From: a virus
DNA length: 64,000 nucleotides
Direction: 5' to 3' (one strand)
Virus record (IMG/VR): IMGVR_UViG_3300042336_000327
Location: 62,001 to 126,000 of that record
Shown here in pieces: positions 37,244 through 44,110 of this stretch (position 1 is the first letter of the stretch; each line of letters opens with the position of its first letter). Both the position numbers and the translations under genes were made by a program. The notes below the pieces were generated by a model that saw only the letters and a program-made list of their open reading frames with translations, was not told the DNA's origin and did not search any database.

Positions 37244-37398
37244 TCGGTATTGTTTTCCTGTTAGTATTTGCCGCCACGATGTTCTATCAAGGCACTTGTA
37301 TTATGAGAGGTCAAAGAGGATATTCTCTCCGAGACTATATGAAACAGGAAAGTTCAAATATGCGTAAAAGAATAGAAGACTTACTCAAGGACAAATGA
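37219..37398 (+). CDS. Small membrane protein (59 aa)
   Basis: N-terminal membrane helix (LIGIVFLLVFAATMFYQG) and basic, helical cytoplasmic tail (RGYSLRDYMKQESSNMRKR). Overlaps both neighbours (ATGA at the end). Function unknown. Confidence 0.68.
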   Translation: MAQHYPELIGIVFLLVFAATMFYQGTCIMRGQRGYSLRDYMKQESSNMRKRIEDLLKDK

Positions 37399-37508
37399 TC
37401 TCTCTTACAGAAGAAGATTTAAAAGAACTCCAAAGAAGAGTTACACAACAAAAAATAGAAGAACTATTTGAAGAACCATCTACTTATGAGGACGAAGACG
37501 ATGAATAA
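37395..37508 (+). CDS. Tiny acidic protein (37 aa)
   Basis: ATGA overlap with the preceding gene. A soluble amphipathic helix (LTEEDLKELQRRVTQQKIEE) and acidic tail. Too short for family assignment; supported by coupling on both sides. Confidence 0.58.
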   Translation: MISLTEEDLKELQRRVTQQKIEELFEEPSTYEDEDDE

Positions 37509-37593
37509 CCTTTTTATTTCTTCATTGTTACTTTTTAGTTCCATTGGGTTATTTGTTTATTGGGGACTTACACACGCATATCCACAATATTAG
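37501..37593 (+). CDS. Single-helix membrane peptide (30 aa)
   Basis: ATG 37501 to TAG 37591-37593; MNNLFISSLLLFSSIGLFVY then WGLTHAYPQY. One membrane helix fills the whole peptide, like the tiny subunits of photosynthetic complexes, although I see no match to a known one. It lies 9 bp before gnd. Confidence 0.5.
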   Translation: MNNLFISSLLLFSSIGLFVYWGLTHAYPQY

Positions 37594-37602
37594 GGGAGAG
37601 TT

Positions 37603-38637
37603 ATGAGAGTAGGATTAATTGGACTGGGGCGAATGGGAGAAGGAATGTCTCGCCGCATGATGAAGGCAGGAATTGAAGTCTGGGGTTACAGGAGAAATTA
37701 TGAAAAGGCTCAGGAAGCTTATGAAAAGGGATTTGTTAATGGAGTTACAACTACTATTCAAAATCTTGTTCAAGTAGTTAAACAAACAAAAAACGGGGGA
37801 ATACAACCAGGAATCTTCCAAATGGTTGTGCCAGCAGAAACAGTAGAGGAGACAATCAATGAGTTATTACGATTTTGTAGTGAGGGAGATATTATTATTG
37901 ATCATGGCAATAGCAATTTTAAAGACAGTCGGAAAAGAGCAGAACGTTTGGCAAAGATGGGTATCCAATATATTGATTGTGGCACTAGCGGCGGTGTTTA
38001 TGGTTTGGATCGTGGATACTGTCTTATGGTTGGTGGGGGAAATATTGCGGTCGCCTCTTGTTCGCGCATTTTTGATGCCCTTGCCCCAGGAATCAGTGCT
38101 GCCCCCAGGACTCAATTTGACTCAGACGTAACTTCTGCAGAGCACGGTTGGTTGCATTGTGGTGGTCCTGGTGCTGGTCACTTTGTAAAGATGGTGCATA
38201 ATGGTATTGAATATGGCATCATGCAAGCATACGCTGAAGGATTCAACATCATCAAAAACGCAAACGCAGGTGCTCAGTATGTTAGAGAAGGAGATGCAGA
38301 AGTCGCCCCAATGGCAGACCCCGAATCCTATTGCTATGATATTGATGTTGCTGAGGTGGCTGAGTTATGGCGTCGTGGTAGCGTGGTTGGTAGTTGGTTA
38401 CTTGATCTTACTGCTGATGTGTTACGCGGCAACAGTGAGCTTAAACAGTTCTCTGGTGGGGTATCCGACAGCGGTGAGGGTCGTTGGACTGTTTCTGCCG
38501 CTGTGGATTTGGGGATATCCGCTCCTGTTATTACTACTGCCCTATTTGAGCGATTTAATTCACGCAATCTCGGATCTTTCGGAGCAAAAATCCTGAATGG
38601 CATGAGATTTATGTTTGGTGGTCATCACGTTAGATAA
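37603..38637 (+). CDS. gnd: 6-phosphogluconate dehydrogenase, decarboxylating
   Basis: A 344-residue enzyme converting 6-phosphogluconate to ribulose 5-phosphate with NADPH. N-terminal Rossmann motif GLIGLGRMGEGMSRRMM; IDHGNSNFKDSRKRAERL; GTSGGVYGLDRGYCLMVGG; the catalytic GGPGAGHFVKMVHNGIEYG with Lys and His-Asn. The length fits the short (YqeC/GndA-like) class. In cyanophages gnd feeds the pentose phosphate pathway for NADPH and ribose during infection. It pairs functionally with talC at 45950 and nrdAB. Confidence 0.95.
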   Translation: MRVGLIGLGRMGEGMSRRMMKAGIEVWGYRRNYEKAQEAYEKGFVNGVTTTIQNLVQVVKQTKNGGIQPGIFQMVVPAETVEETINELLRFCSEGDIIIDHGNSNFKDSRKRAERLAKMGIQYIDCGTSGGVYGLDRGYCLMVGGGNIAVASCSRIFDALAPGISAAPRTQFDSDVTSAEHGWLHCGGPGAGHFVKMVHNGIEYGIMQAYAEGFNIIKNANAGAQYVREGDAEVAPMADPESYCYDIDVAEVAELWRRGSVVGSWLLDLTADVLRGNSELKQFSGGVSDSGEGRWTVSAAVDLGISAPVITTALFERFNSRNLGSFGAKILNGMRFMFGGHHVR

Positions 38638-38648
38638 GGAGATTATCA

Positions 38649-38816
38649 ATGGAACGATTTAAAGATTTTTCAGAATATGAACTTCGTCTGATTGCAGACG
38701 CAGTGTGGGTCAGACAAAGACACCATATTGCTGGAGACAGAAAGTTCAGGGAGTATGGAGCACTTCTTACCGAGATTCAAAAGTTAGTAAATTATCAACC
38801 AGGAGTATTCCTATGA
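38649..38816 (+). CDS. Small protein of unknown function (55 aa)
   Basis: MERFKDFSEYELRLIADAVW followed by a basic stretch (VRQRHHIAGDRKF). The stop overlaps the PTOX start (ATGA). Charged, soluble, no domain recognised. Confidence 0.7.
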   Translation: MERFKDFSEYELRLIADAVWVRQRHHIAGDRKFREYGALLTEIQKLVNYQPGVFL

Positions 38817-39313
38817 GAAAGTTCAATGATGCAGTTCTATCAATTACGGTAGCCATCATTGACTTCCTCTACCGTGATCTACCAATCCAAAGATTCTGGG
38901 TGCTGGAAACAATCGCCAGAGCACCTTACTTCGCTTTTCTCAGTGTTCTTCATCTCAGAGAATCACTAGGTCTCCGAACAGAAGAACATTACTACTTAAT
39001 GAAAGAACACTTCGCACAGACAATTAATGAAACCGAACACCTCAGAGAAATGGAGTCGCGTGGCGGAGCAGATCGCTGGGTTGATCGCTTTTTCGCTTAT
39101 CATTTGGTTCTCATCTATTATTGGATTATGGTGGGTTATTATTTTCTTGCTCCTGTTTTCGCTTATCATCTGAACTCAGGTATTGAGTTTCATGCAACAG
39201 AAACATACCTAGATTACTTCTGGGATCATCAGGATGATGCAAAGATTGCAGAGATCGCAGTGGATGAAATGAACCATTATATTGAACTAGAACGAGCAAT
39301 GGAGATGATCTGA
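38813..39313 (+). CDS. ptox: Plastoquinol terminal oxidase (alternative oxidase family)
   Basis: A 166-residue di-iron oxidase from ATG 38813. Ligand motifs: LETIARAPYFAFLSVLHLRE (first Glu), INETEHLREME (ExxH), FHATETYLDYFW (Glu) and VDEMNHYIELE (ExxH). Hydrophobic membrane-associated helices include LVLIYYWIMVGYYFLAP. It would transfer electrons from plastoquinol to oxygen, protecting PSII and sustaining ATP generation when carbon fixation is shut off. Known in several cyanomyoviruses. Stop and next start overlap (TGATG). Confidence 0.92.
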   Translation: MRKFNDAVLSITVAIIDFLYRDLPIQRFWVLETIARAPYFAFLSVLHLRESLGLRTEEHYYLMKEHFAQTINETEHLREMESRGGADRWVDRFFAYHLVLIYYWIMVGYYFLAPVFAYHLNSGIEFHATETYLDYFWDHQDDAKIAEIAVDEMNHYIELERAMEMI

Positions 39314-39435
39314 TGTTATTAGCAAAAGCACTTTTATTTGTTTCAATTCCTTTCGTATTAACAACTCTTTACTTCGGAACAAAAGGGGGATATTATGACA
39401 CCGAAAAGTATAAAGGAAACGGAACCGCACATTAG
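39313..39435 (+). CDS. Small membrane peptide (40 aa) next to PTOX
   Basis: MLLAKALLFVSIPFVLTTLY forms one membrane helix, followed by FGTKGGYYDTEKYKGNGTAH. Start overlaps the PTOX stop and the end overlaps the next gene by 41 bp. Possibly an assembly partner of PTOX or a photosystem; unproven. Confidence 0.6.
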   Translation: MLLAKALLFVSIPFVLTTLYFGTKGGYYDTEKYKGNGTAH

Positions 39436-39616
39436 ACAGCGGTATCACTTTGCCGCATCAGCATTTGTAAGAATGTGGGGACATAGTTCATTACACGATC
39501 GTCGCATCGTAGAATTTTGTGAGGTATGGGCACATAGAACTGAAAATGCCCCATTAGATGATAGGGTAGTGGATCAATACTTTTATTATGAGTTTAAGAC
39601 CTGGAGAGGATACTGA
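39395..39616 (+). CDS. Small soluble protein of unknown function (73 aa)
   Basis: MTPKSIKETEPHIRQRYHFA, later RRIVEFCEVWAHRTENAP; rich in His, Arg and aromatic residues. Coupled to the next gene by TGATG. No family recognised. Confidence 0.66.
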   Translation: MTPKSIKETEPHIRQRYHFAASAFVRMWGHSSLHDRRIVEFCEVWAHRTENAPLDDRVVDQYFYYEFKTWRGY

Positions 39617-39765
39617 TGGGACATTTTGCTCGATGGGTTCTAGAAAACCCCTATACTCTTGGATTTCTTGGATACATTTTGATTGTGCTTCCTATTATGG
39701 GTATCTGGGCAATACACAAATACGAATGGCAGCACTGGGCTCCATTTGATAAAAAACATAAATAA
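39616..39765 (+). CDS. Small membrane protein (49 aa)
   Basis: MGHFARWVLENPYTLGF, then the membrane helix LGYILIVLPIMGIWAIHKY and a basic/aromatic tail. Last gene of the gnd-PTOX string. Function unknown. Confidence 0.64.
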   Translation: MGHFARWVLENPYTLGFLGYILIVLPIMGIWAIHKYEWQHWAPFDKKHK

Positions 39766-39788
39766 CGGTAGATAAACTTATTCTACCG
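39757..39788 (+). promoter_or_regulatory. Late-promoter-like motif and inverted repeat before an HNH gene
   Basis: CATAAATA (39757-39764), then CGGTAGA (39766-39772) paired with TCTACCG (39782-39788) around nine bases, three bases before ATG 39792. A late transcript would start inside the 5' arm. Confidence 0.55.
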
Positions 39789-39791
39789 AAA

Positions 39792-40148
39792 ATGAGAACG
39801 CATAAGTGTGGGCATTGTGGAGAAACTGATCCATCTAAGTTTTATGGGCATAAAAAAAGTGTTTGTGGTGCTTGTCATAACAAATATACATTAGAGTTGG
39901 GACAGAAAAAAAGAAATTTTATTCTTGAAGAAATGGGAGGTAAGTGTGTTTCTTGTGGTTATGATAAATATTCATCAGCACTTCAAGTTCATCATTTAGA
40001 TCCATCTCAAAAAGACGCTAAATTTCATGGGATTCGTGGATGGAGTCACGAACGTATTATTGACGAAATAAAGGAATGTGTGCTATTATGTGCTTGTTGC
40101 CACGCAGCAGTTCATTCTGGTGAGTTGGAACTACGGAGTATCGCCTAA
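39792..40148 (+). CDS. HNH endonuclease-like protein overlapping tRNA-Pro
   Basis: A 118-residue protein. N-terminal zinc knuckles CGHCGETD and CGACHNKYT; then an HNH core with CVSCGYDKYSSALQVHHLD, IIDEIKECVLLCACCHAAVH, including the catalytic His pair and Cys knuckles. Its last 15 bases (40134-40148) are also the first bases of tRNA-Pro. Probably a mobile free-standing endonuclease, although the compact form is also seen in resident phage nucleases. Confidence 0.8.
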   Translation: MRTHKCGHCGETDPSKFYGHKKSVCGACHNKYTLELGQKKRNFILEEMGGKCVSCGYDKYSSALQVHHLDPSQKDAKFHGIRGWSHERIIDEIKECVLLCACCHAAVHSGELELRSIA

Positions 40149-40209
40149 CTTGGTCATGGCACCGCTTTTGGGAAGCGGAATAATTTCGGTTCAAATCCGA
40201 ATACTCCGA
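40134..40209 (+). tRNA. tRNA-Pro (anticodon TGG)
   Basis: A 76-nt cloverleaf: acceptor CGGAGTA/TACTCCG, anticodon loop TTTTGGG-type with TGG in stem CCGCT/AGCGG, T arm TCGGTTCAAATCCGA, discriminator A. The 5' end overlaps the HNH ORF by 15 bp. Confidence 0.93.
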
Positions 40210-40226
40210 TTAGTCTATATTTAATT

Positions 40227-40877
40227 ATGGAATCTATACCATTTTATAGCATTGGATTTATTAAAGATAGAGTTCCCGACGCTATCTTTGATCGTCTTGT
40301 CAATAGTGCATTGGATGCAAAAGAAAATAATAATAGAGCTGTTAATACCCTAGCTGGAAATATAGAAGAATCTTATGATATTAATTTGTCACAAGAAGAT
40401 TTTATCTTTGTTGAAGAATACCTTGTAAAATTATGTGCCAAATATGAAAGGCAGTATAATTTGATGAGATATGAAAAATCAGTTATTGCTGATGGATACA
40501 ATCTTGAACTTAAAAGATTGTGGGTAAATTATCAAAAGAAATACGAGTTCAATCCTGTCCATCATCATACTGGTCTTTATAGTTTTGTTATATGGGTAAA
40601 AATACCCTATGACTTTAGGAATGAATTTGATCAAGACTTATGTAAGAATTCAAATAATAAGTGTCCTGGATCTTTTGCATTTTATTATCCAAATGCAATC
40701 GGTGATATGGAAGAGCATTTAATAGAATTGGATTCTACTTTCGAGAAGGAAATTATCGTGTTTCCATCTAGAGTTAATCATTGTGTTTATCCATTTTATA
40801 CATCTGATAGTAACAGGATTTCTATATCTGGAAATATGTATCTTTGTGCAAAAGATTTTAGTGACTATATAACATAA
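40227..40877 (+). CDS. 2OG-Fe(II) oxygenase-like protein
   Basis: A 216-residue protein. The core YEFNPVHHHTGLYSFVIWVK supplies an HxH-type iron motif, FEKEIIVFPSRVNHCVYPF the distal His, and SDSNRISISGNM the Arg. The NPxHxHxG pattern is that of the putative 2OG oxygenases with HxH in place of HxD. Substrate unknown. It follows tRNA-Pro, as others of this family follow tRNAs in the window. Confidence 0.72.
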   Translation: MESIPFYSIGFIKDRVPDAIFDRLVNSALDAKENNNRAVNTLAGNIEESYDINLSQEDFIFVEEYLVKLCAKYERQYNLMRYEKSVIADGYNLELKRLWVNYQKKYEFNPVHHHTGLYSFVIWVKIPYDFRNEFDQDLCKNSNNKCPGSFAFYYPNAIGDMEEHLIELDSTFEKEIIVFPSRVNHCVYPFYTSDSNRISISGNMYLCAKDFSDYIT

Positions 40878-40898
40878 CCAGTTCATAGACTGGCACAC

Positions 40899-40927
40899 TT
40901 GACAGAAAAGTCTCAACACCTTATAAT
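40899..40927 (+). promoter_or_regulatory. Consensus sigma70 promoter (TTGACA-17-TATAAT)
   Basis: A perfect -35 (40899-40904), 17 bp and a perfect -10 (40922-40927), 23 bp before ATG 40951. Confidence 0.9.
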
Positions 40928-40950
40928 ACTAGAGCAAACAACACAAAACA

Positions 40951-41166
40951 ATGTCTCTGACCGCAAAATTCAAGAAAGATGTTAGCACTCTTCGCCTTGC
41001 TGCTAACGGGGAAATCTACCTTGATGTAAAGAATCCGAAACTTTATAAAAAAGTTCGTCGCTTTTATGAAAATGAAGGTGTCGTATTTTCTGGTGACCCT
41101 CTTGACGACTACGAAATGCTCATGGAGTATGTCGCCAGCGATCTTGAATCTGTTGAGGTTGCATGA
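40951..41166 (+). CDS. Small protein of unknown function (71 aa)
   Basis: MSLTAKFKKDVSTLRLAANG, then EIYLDVKNPKLYKKVRRFYE; a mixed alpha/beta charged protein with an acidic tail. Behind a consensus promoter and coupled to the next gene (ATGA), so probably an early gene acting on the host. Confidence 0.76.
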   Translation: MSLTAKFKKDVSTLRLAANGEIYLDVKNPKLYKKVRRFYENEGVVFSGDPLDDYEMLMEYVASDLESVEVA

Positions 41167-41417
41167 AAACCAAAGTTCTTCTGGAACGTGAAGGATATCG
41201 CTTTATTGAAGCAGGTATTCTTGAGATAAACGGCAAACCAGATTATCGTTTGCAAAAGCAAAATTACTATACCAAACGCTGGAATGACATTTATCTTTTT
41301 GATAATGTTCTACAATGTTCTACTGCAATGGAGGATATTGAGTATGCGAAATGGTTAGATCCAGATAGAGTTCCTTGTTATGTAAGAGACGATGAAGAAG
41401 ACACGGATGGTCTATAA
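41163..41417 (+). CDS. Small protein of unknown function (84 aa)
   Basis: MKTKVLLEREGYRFIEAGIL, then NGKPDYRLQKQNYYTKRWND, ending in a very acidic tail (RDDEEDTDGL). Second gene behind the consensus promoter. No domain recognised. Confidence 0.74.
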   Translation: MKTKVLLEREGYRFIEAGILEINGKPDYRLQKQNYYTKRWNDIYLFDNVLQCSTAMEDIEYAKWLDPDRVPCYVRDDEEDTDGL

Positions 41418-41443
41418 CAGCACTGGTCGGGAGCAAACCCCTT

Positions 41444-41671
41444 ATGTCTAAAACAAGTATCCTGAGGTATATCGGGAACTTTCTTCTCCTACTTGGTTAT
41501 CAAATCATGTTGTGGGGAGATTTCAAAAATGGTTTGATAATAAAGTTTATTGGGGGACTACTCGGTATTCCTTTTGCTATCAAACTCAAACTCTGGGATG
41601 TGCTATTTCTGATAGCATTCTTTGGTATCACCGAAATATCAAAGTTAACCCAACTTTTCTTGGTTTCTTAA
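41444..41671 (+). CDS. Small polytopic membrane protein (75 aa)
   Basis: Three hydrophobic segments (LRYIGNFLLLLGYQIMLWG, IIKFIGGLLGIPFAIKL, LWDVLFLIAFFGITEI) predict two or three membrane helices. Third gene of the early-type unit. Unknown; a transport or membrane-modifying role is possible. Confidence 0.72.
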   Translation: MSKTSILRYIGNFLLLLGYQIMLWGDFKNGLIIKFIGGLLGIPFAIKLKLWDVLFLIAFFGITEISKLTQLFLVS

Positions 41672-41810
41672 AACCAAGTGGTGGAGTCAAATTTGACCCC
41701 TTCTGGTTTCTTGCTTTCCCATAAAAAAGCAAGTGGTGCGGATGGGACTCTCTCCCGCCTGGTTTCCAATTTCCAGTCAAAGAATTGGTGGCGAGCCTGA
41801 AAAGAATCAA
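41672..41810 (+). other. Non-coding spacer before the sugar operon
   Basis: Contains short inverted repeats (ACCAAGTGGTGG; TTGCTTT with AAAGCAA; CCAATTTCC with AATTGG) but no tRNA, no convincing ORF and no late motif. Confidence 0.4.
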
Positions 41811-41844
41811 GGGAGTTGACAACAACTCCCTTTTTTATTATAAT
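41811..41844 (+). promoter_or_regulatory. Composite terminator hairpin and consensus sigma70 promoter of the sugar operon
   Basis: GGGAGTT (41811-41817), loop GACAAC, AACTCCC (41824-41830) and six T's form a terminator. The same bases contain TTGACA (41816-41821), and TATAAT (41839-41844) follows after exactly 17 bp. It ends the preceding unit and starts the ~14-kb glycan operon. Confidence 0.88.
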
Positions 41845-41868
41845 AATTTGATATATTGTGATATATTT

Positions 41869-42456
41869 GTGCAGGATAATATTCATTTATTGTTTCCAAC
41901 TTCAGTTTATCGGTCATACGATCTCATTTCTGAAGAAGAAAATATGAGAATATATCAACACATTCTAAAAGAAAAGGATGTTGTTAAAGGTAGAGGGATA
42001 GACTCCTGGTATTCGGGAGCAAATAGCCCACAAAATTCATTTAATATTGGGTATGAGAATAAAATTTTTGACTTACTATTTGAAAGAATCAATACTAAAG
42101 TTAATGAATACGCAAAATTTTTAAATTGTGACCATCATAAATTCTTTTTAAGTGAGTGGTGGTGGAATGTTTATACTAATAAAAACAGTCAAGAGTTTCA
42201 TCATCATTTACCATCTTCTATTAGTGGAGTATATTTCTGTAAAAGACCAGAGGGATCTGCACCTATAGTATTTCACCATCCTAATTTTTATTACTGTACC
42301 CCACATTCTATCAGAAATGAGTATAATTCAGATTCATATTCTATAGAACCAGTTGAACGTTCTTTGTTAATTTTTCAATCATCCACTGTTCATATGGTTC
42401 CTCCTGGTCTTAATACTGATCCAAGAGTTACTATTTCATTTAATTATAAAGTATGA
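41869..42456 (+). CDS. 2OG-Fe(II) oxygenase-like protein (HxH type), first gene of the sugar operon
   Basis: The frame is open further upstream, through the terminator, but the promoter places the start after ~41851. GTG 41869 gives VQDNIHLLFPTSVYRS, the usual opening of this oxygenase family. FHHHLPSSISGVYFCKRP holds the iron motif, SSTVHMVPPGLN the distal His, DPRVTISFN the Arg. 195 residues. Stop and next start overlap (ATGA). Its place at the head of the glycan operon suggests a linked substrate, perhaps a residue that is then glycosylated. Confidence 0.7.
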   Translation: MQDNIHLLFPTSVYRSYDLISEEENMRIYQHILKEKDVVKGRGIDSWYSGANSPQNSFNIGYENKIFDLLFERINTKVNEYAKFLNCDHHKFFLSEWWWNVYTNKNSQEFHHHLPSSISGVYFCKRPEGSAPIVFHHPNFYYCTPHSIRNEYNSDSYSIEPVERSLLIFQSSTVHMVPPGLNTDPRVTISFNYKV

Positions 42457-43253
42457 TATCACTCAATCATATTGGCAATCTTGGAAGACTTGCCAATCAA
42501 ATGTTTCAATATGCTTCTTTAAAAGGAATTGCTAGAAATAGGGGATATGGATTTATCATTCCACCTAGATATGTTTTTGGGCAGCATGATGATAATGTCA
42601 AAAATTCTGATGTTATTTTATACGATGTTTTTGAAAATATAGAAAAAAATAATGATTGTGCTCTACAGGATGCCAATACTTTTTGGGAAAGAAAGCATGA
42701 ATTTGATGAGGAATTATTCATCAATTGCCCAGATAATGTAGATTTAATGGGATACTTTCAAACCGAAAAATACTTCAAGCATATTGAAGATGAGATACGA
42801 GAAGACTTTAGATTTAATGAAGAGTTGTATTCTAATTGTAAAGAATTTCTTAAAGAAAATTTTGATAGTGAAGTAATCTCTTTACATATTCGTAGAGGAG
42901 ATTATACCTCTAATCCAAATCATCCTGTGCAACCAATTAGTTATTATCAGGAAGCACTTTCTAAACTACCAGAACTTCCTGTTATTGTTTTTTCTGATGA
43001 TGAATCTTGGTGTAAAGAGCAGGATTTATTTAAAGATGATAGGTTTTTGATATCAGAAGAAAACACAACCGATGCTGATCTTTGCTTAATGTCATTATGC
43101 GATTATCACATCATTGCAAATTCATCATTCTCTTGGTGGGGTGCATGGTTAGCAAAAAGTAAAAAAGTAATTGCCCCCAAAAATTGGTTTGGTGGAGAAT
43201 GCTATAATAAATCAACAGTTGATTATCCATTTGGTAACTTTGAATTTCTATGA
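42453..43253 (+). CDS. Glycosyltransferase family 11 (alpha-1,2-fucosyltransferase-like)
   Basis: A 266-residue enzyme with GT11 motifs: GNLGRLANQMFQYASLKGIA at the N-terminus, VISLHIRRGDYTS near residue 147 (the HxRRGDY motif) and IIANSSFSWWGAWLAKS near 217. Family members transfer L-fucose from GDP-fucose to galactose. The donor in a cyanobacterial host is uncertain. Coupled to both neighbours by ATGA overlaps. Confidence 0.9.
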   Translation: MISLNHIGNLGRLANQMFQYASLKGIARNRGYGFIIPPRYVFGQHDDNVKNSDVILYDVFENIEKNNDCALQDANTFWERKHEFDEELFINCPDNVDLMGYFQTEKYFKHIEDEIREDFRFNEELYSNCKEFLKENFDSEVISLHIRRGDYTSNPNHPVQPISYYQEALSKLPELPVIVFSDDESWCKEQDLFKDDRFLISEENTTDADLCLMSLCDYHIIANSSFSWWGAWLAKSKKVIAPKNWFGGECYNKSTVDYPFGNFEFL

Positions 43254-44110
43254 AAACGATCATTATTTCTTCTGACCATAATGGGGTCGAGAACAAAGAA
43301 CAACTAAAGATGTATCTTAAGGGAGAAGGATATCGGGTTATTGATATTGGACCTTATACTTCTGATGTGAGTGTCGATTATGTTGATTATGCAGCTCAGT
43401 TATCTACAATTGTGAGTAATCGTGAGGCGGACCGAGGTATCCTTATCTGTGGAACTGGTGTTGGTATGAGTATCGTTGCAAATCGTTTTGCTGGTGTCCG
43501 TGCTGTTCTAGCTCATAATGAACTCACTGCGGTTAAGTCTAGAGAGCATAATGATTCCAATGTTCTTTGTTTGGGTACGTGGTTGTCTTCTCAGATTGAA
43601 ATGAGAGAGATGAGCAAAATGTGGTTAGATGAAGCATGGGGAGAAGGTCGTCATGTCAAGCGTGTTGAAAAGATTGATTCACATACTGGCATTGTTTTAA
43701 CAAATGGAGTTTTTGATATCCTTCATAAGGGCCATATTGAACTTTTGAAGTTTGCTAGATTGCAGGGAACAAAACTGATTGTTGCTATTGATTCTGACCG
43801 CAGAGTAAAACAACTCAAAGGTGACAATCGACCTGTTAATAATGAAGAAGATCGTAGAAGGGTTCTTGAGACAAATCGTTATGTTGATGAAGTCATCATT
43901 TTTGATTCAACTGAAGAACTTCAAGAATTCTATCAAACACTCTCTCCAGATGTAATTGTTAAGGGTTCTGAATGGACTGCTGATGAAGTAAGAAGCAGAG
44001 ACTGTATTCCAGAGTCTATACAAGTTAAAGTTTATCCTTTGGTTGGAGACTATTCCACAACCAATACCATGCAAAAAATTAGAGAACTTGAAACATGCGA
44101 GAAAATTTAA
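43250..44110 (+). CDS. Fusion of ribose-5-phosphate isomerase B and HldE-type nucleotidyltransferase
   Basis: A 286-residue two-domain protein. Residues 1-145 are RpiB-like: SSDHNGVENKEQLKMYL and LICGTGVGMSIVANRFAGVR with the catalytic Cys. Residues ~147-286 match the C-terminal cytidylyltransferase-fold domain of HldE: LTNGVFDILHKGHIELLKFA with HxGH, LKGDNRPVN, VKGSEWTADEV, DYSTTNTMQKI. The natural activities would be aldose-ketose phosphate isomerisation and transfer of a nucleotide to a sugar 1-phosphate. I know of no standard fusion of these two domains. The separate HldE-N-like kinase follows at 44095. Confidence 0.88.
   Translation: MKTIIISSDHNGVENKEQLKMYLKGEGYRVIDIGPYTSDVSVDYVDYAAQLSTIVSNREADRGILICGTGVGMSIVANRFAGVRAVLAHNELTAVKSREHNDSNVLCLGTWLSSQIEMREMSKMWLDEAWGEGRHVKRVEKIDSHTGIVLTNGVFDILHKGHIELLKFARLQGTKLIVAIDSDRRVKQLKGDNRPVNNEEDRRRVLETNRYVDEVIIFDSTEELQEFYQTLSPDVIVKGSEWTADEVRSRDCIPESIQVKVYPLVGDYSTTNTMQKIRELETCEKI

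Noticed and set aside
41672-41810. A possible tRNA or small RNA between the membrane-protein gene and the sugar operon
   Set aside because: Several short inverted repeats exist, but they form no cloverleaf and no known RNA pattern.
41785-41868. Upstream start for the first sugar-operon gene
   Set aside because: The extension would be encoded by the terminator hairpin and promoter, upstream of the predicted transcript start.
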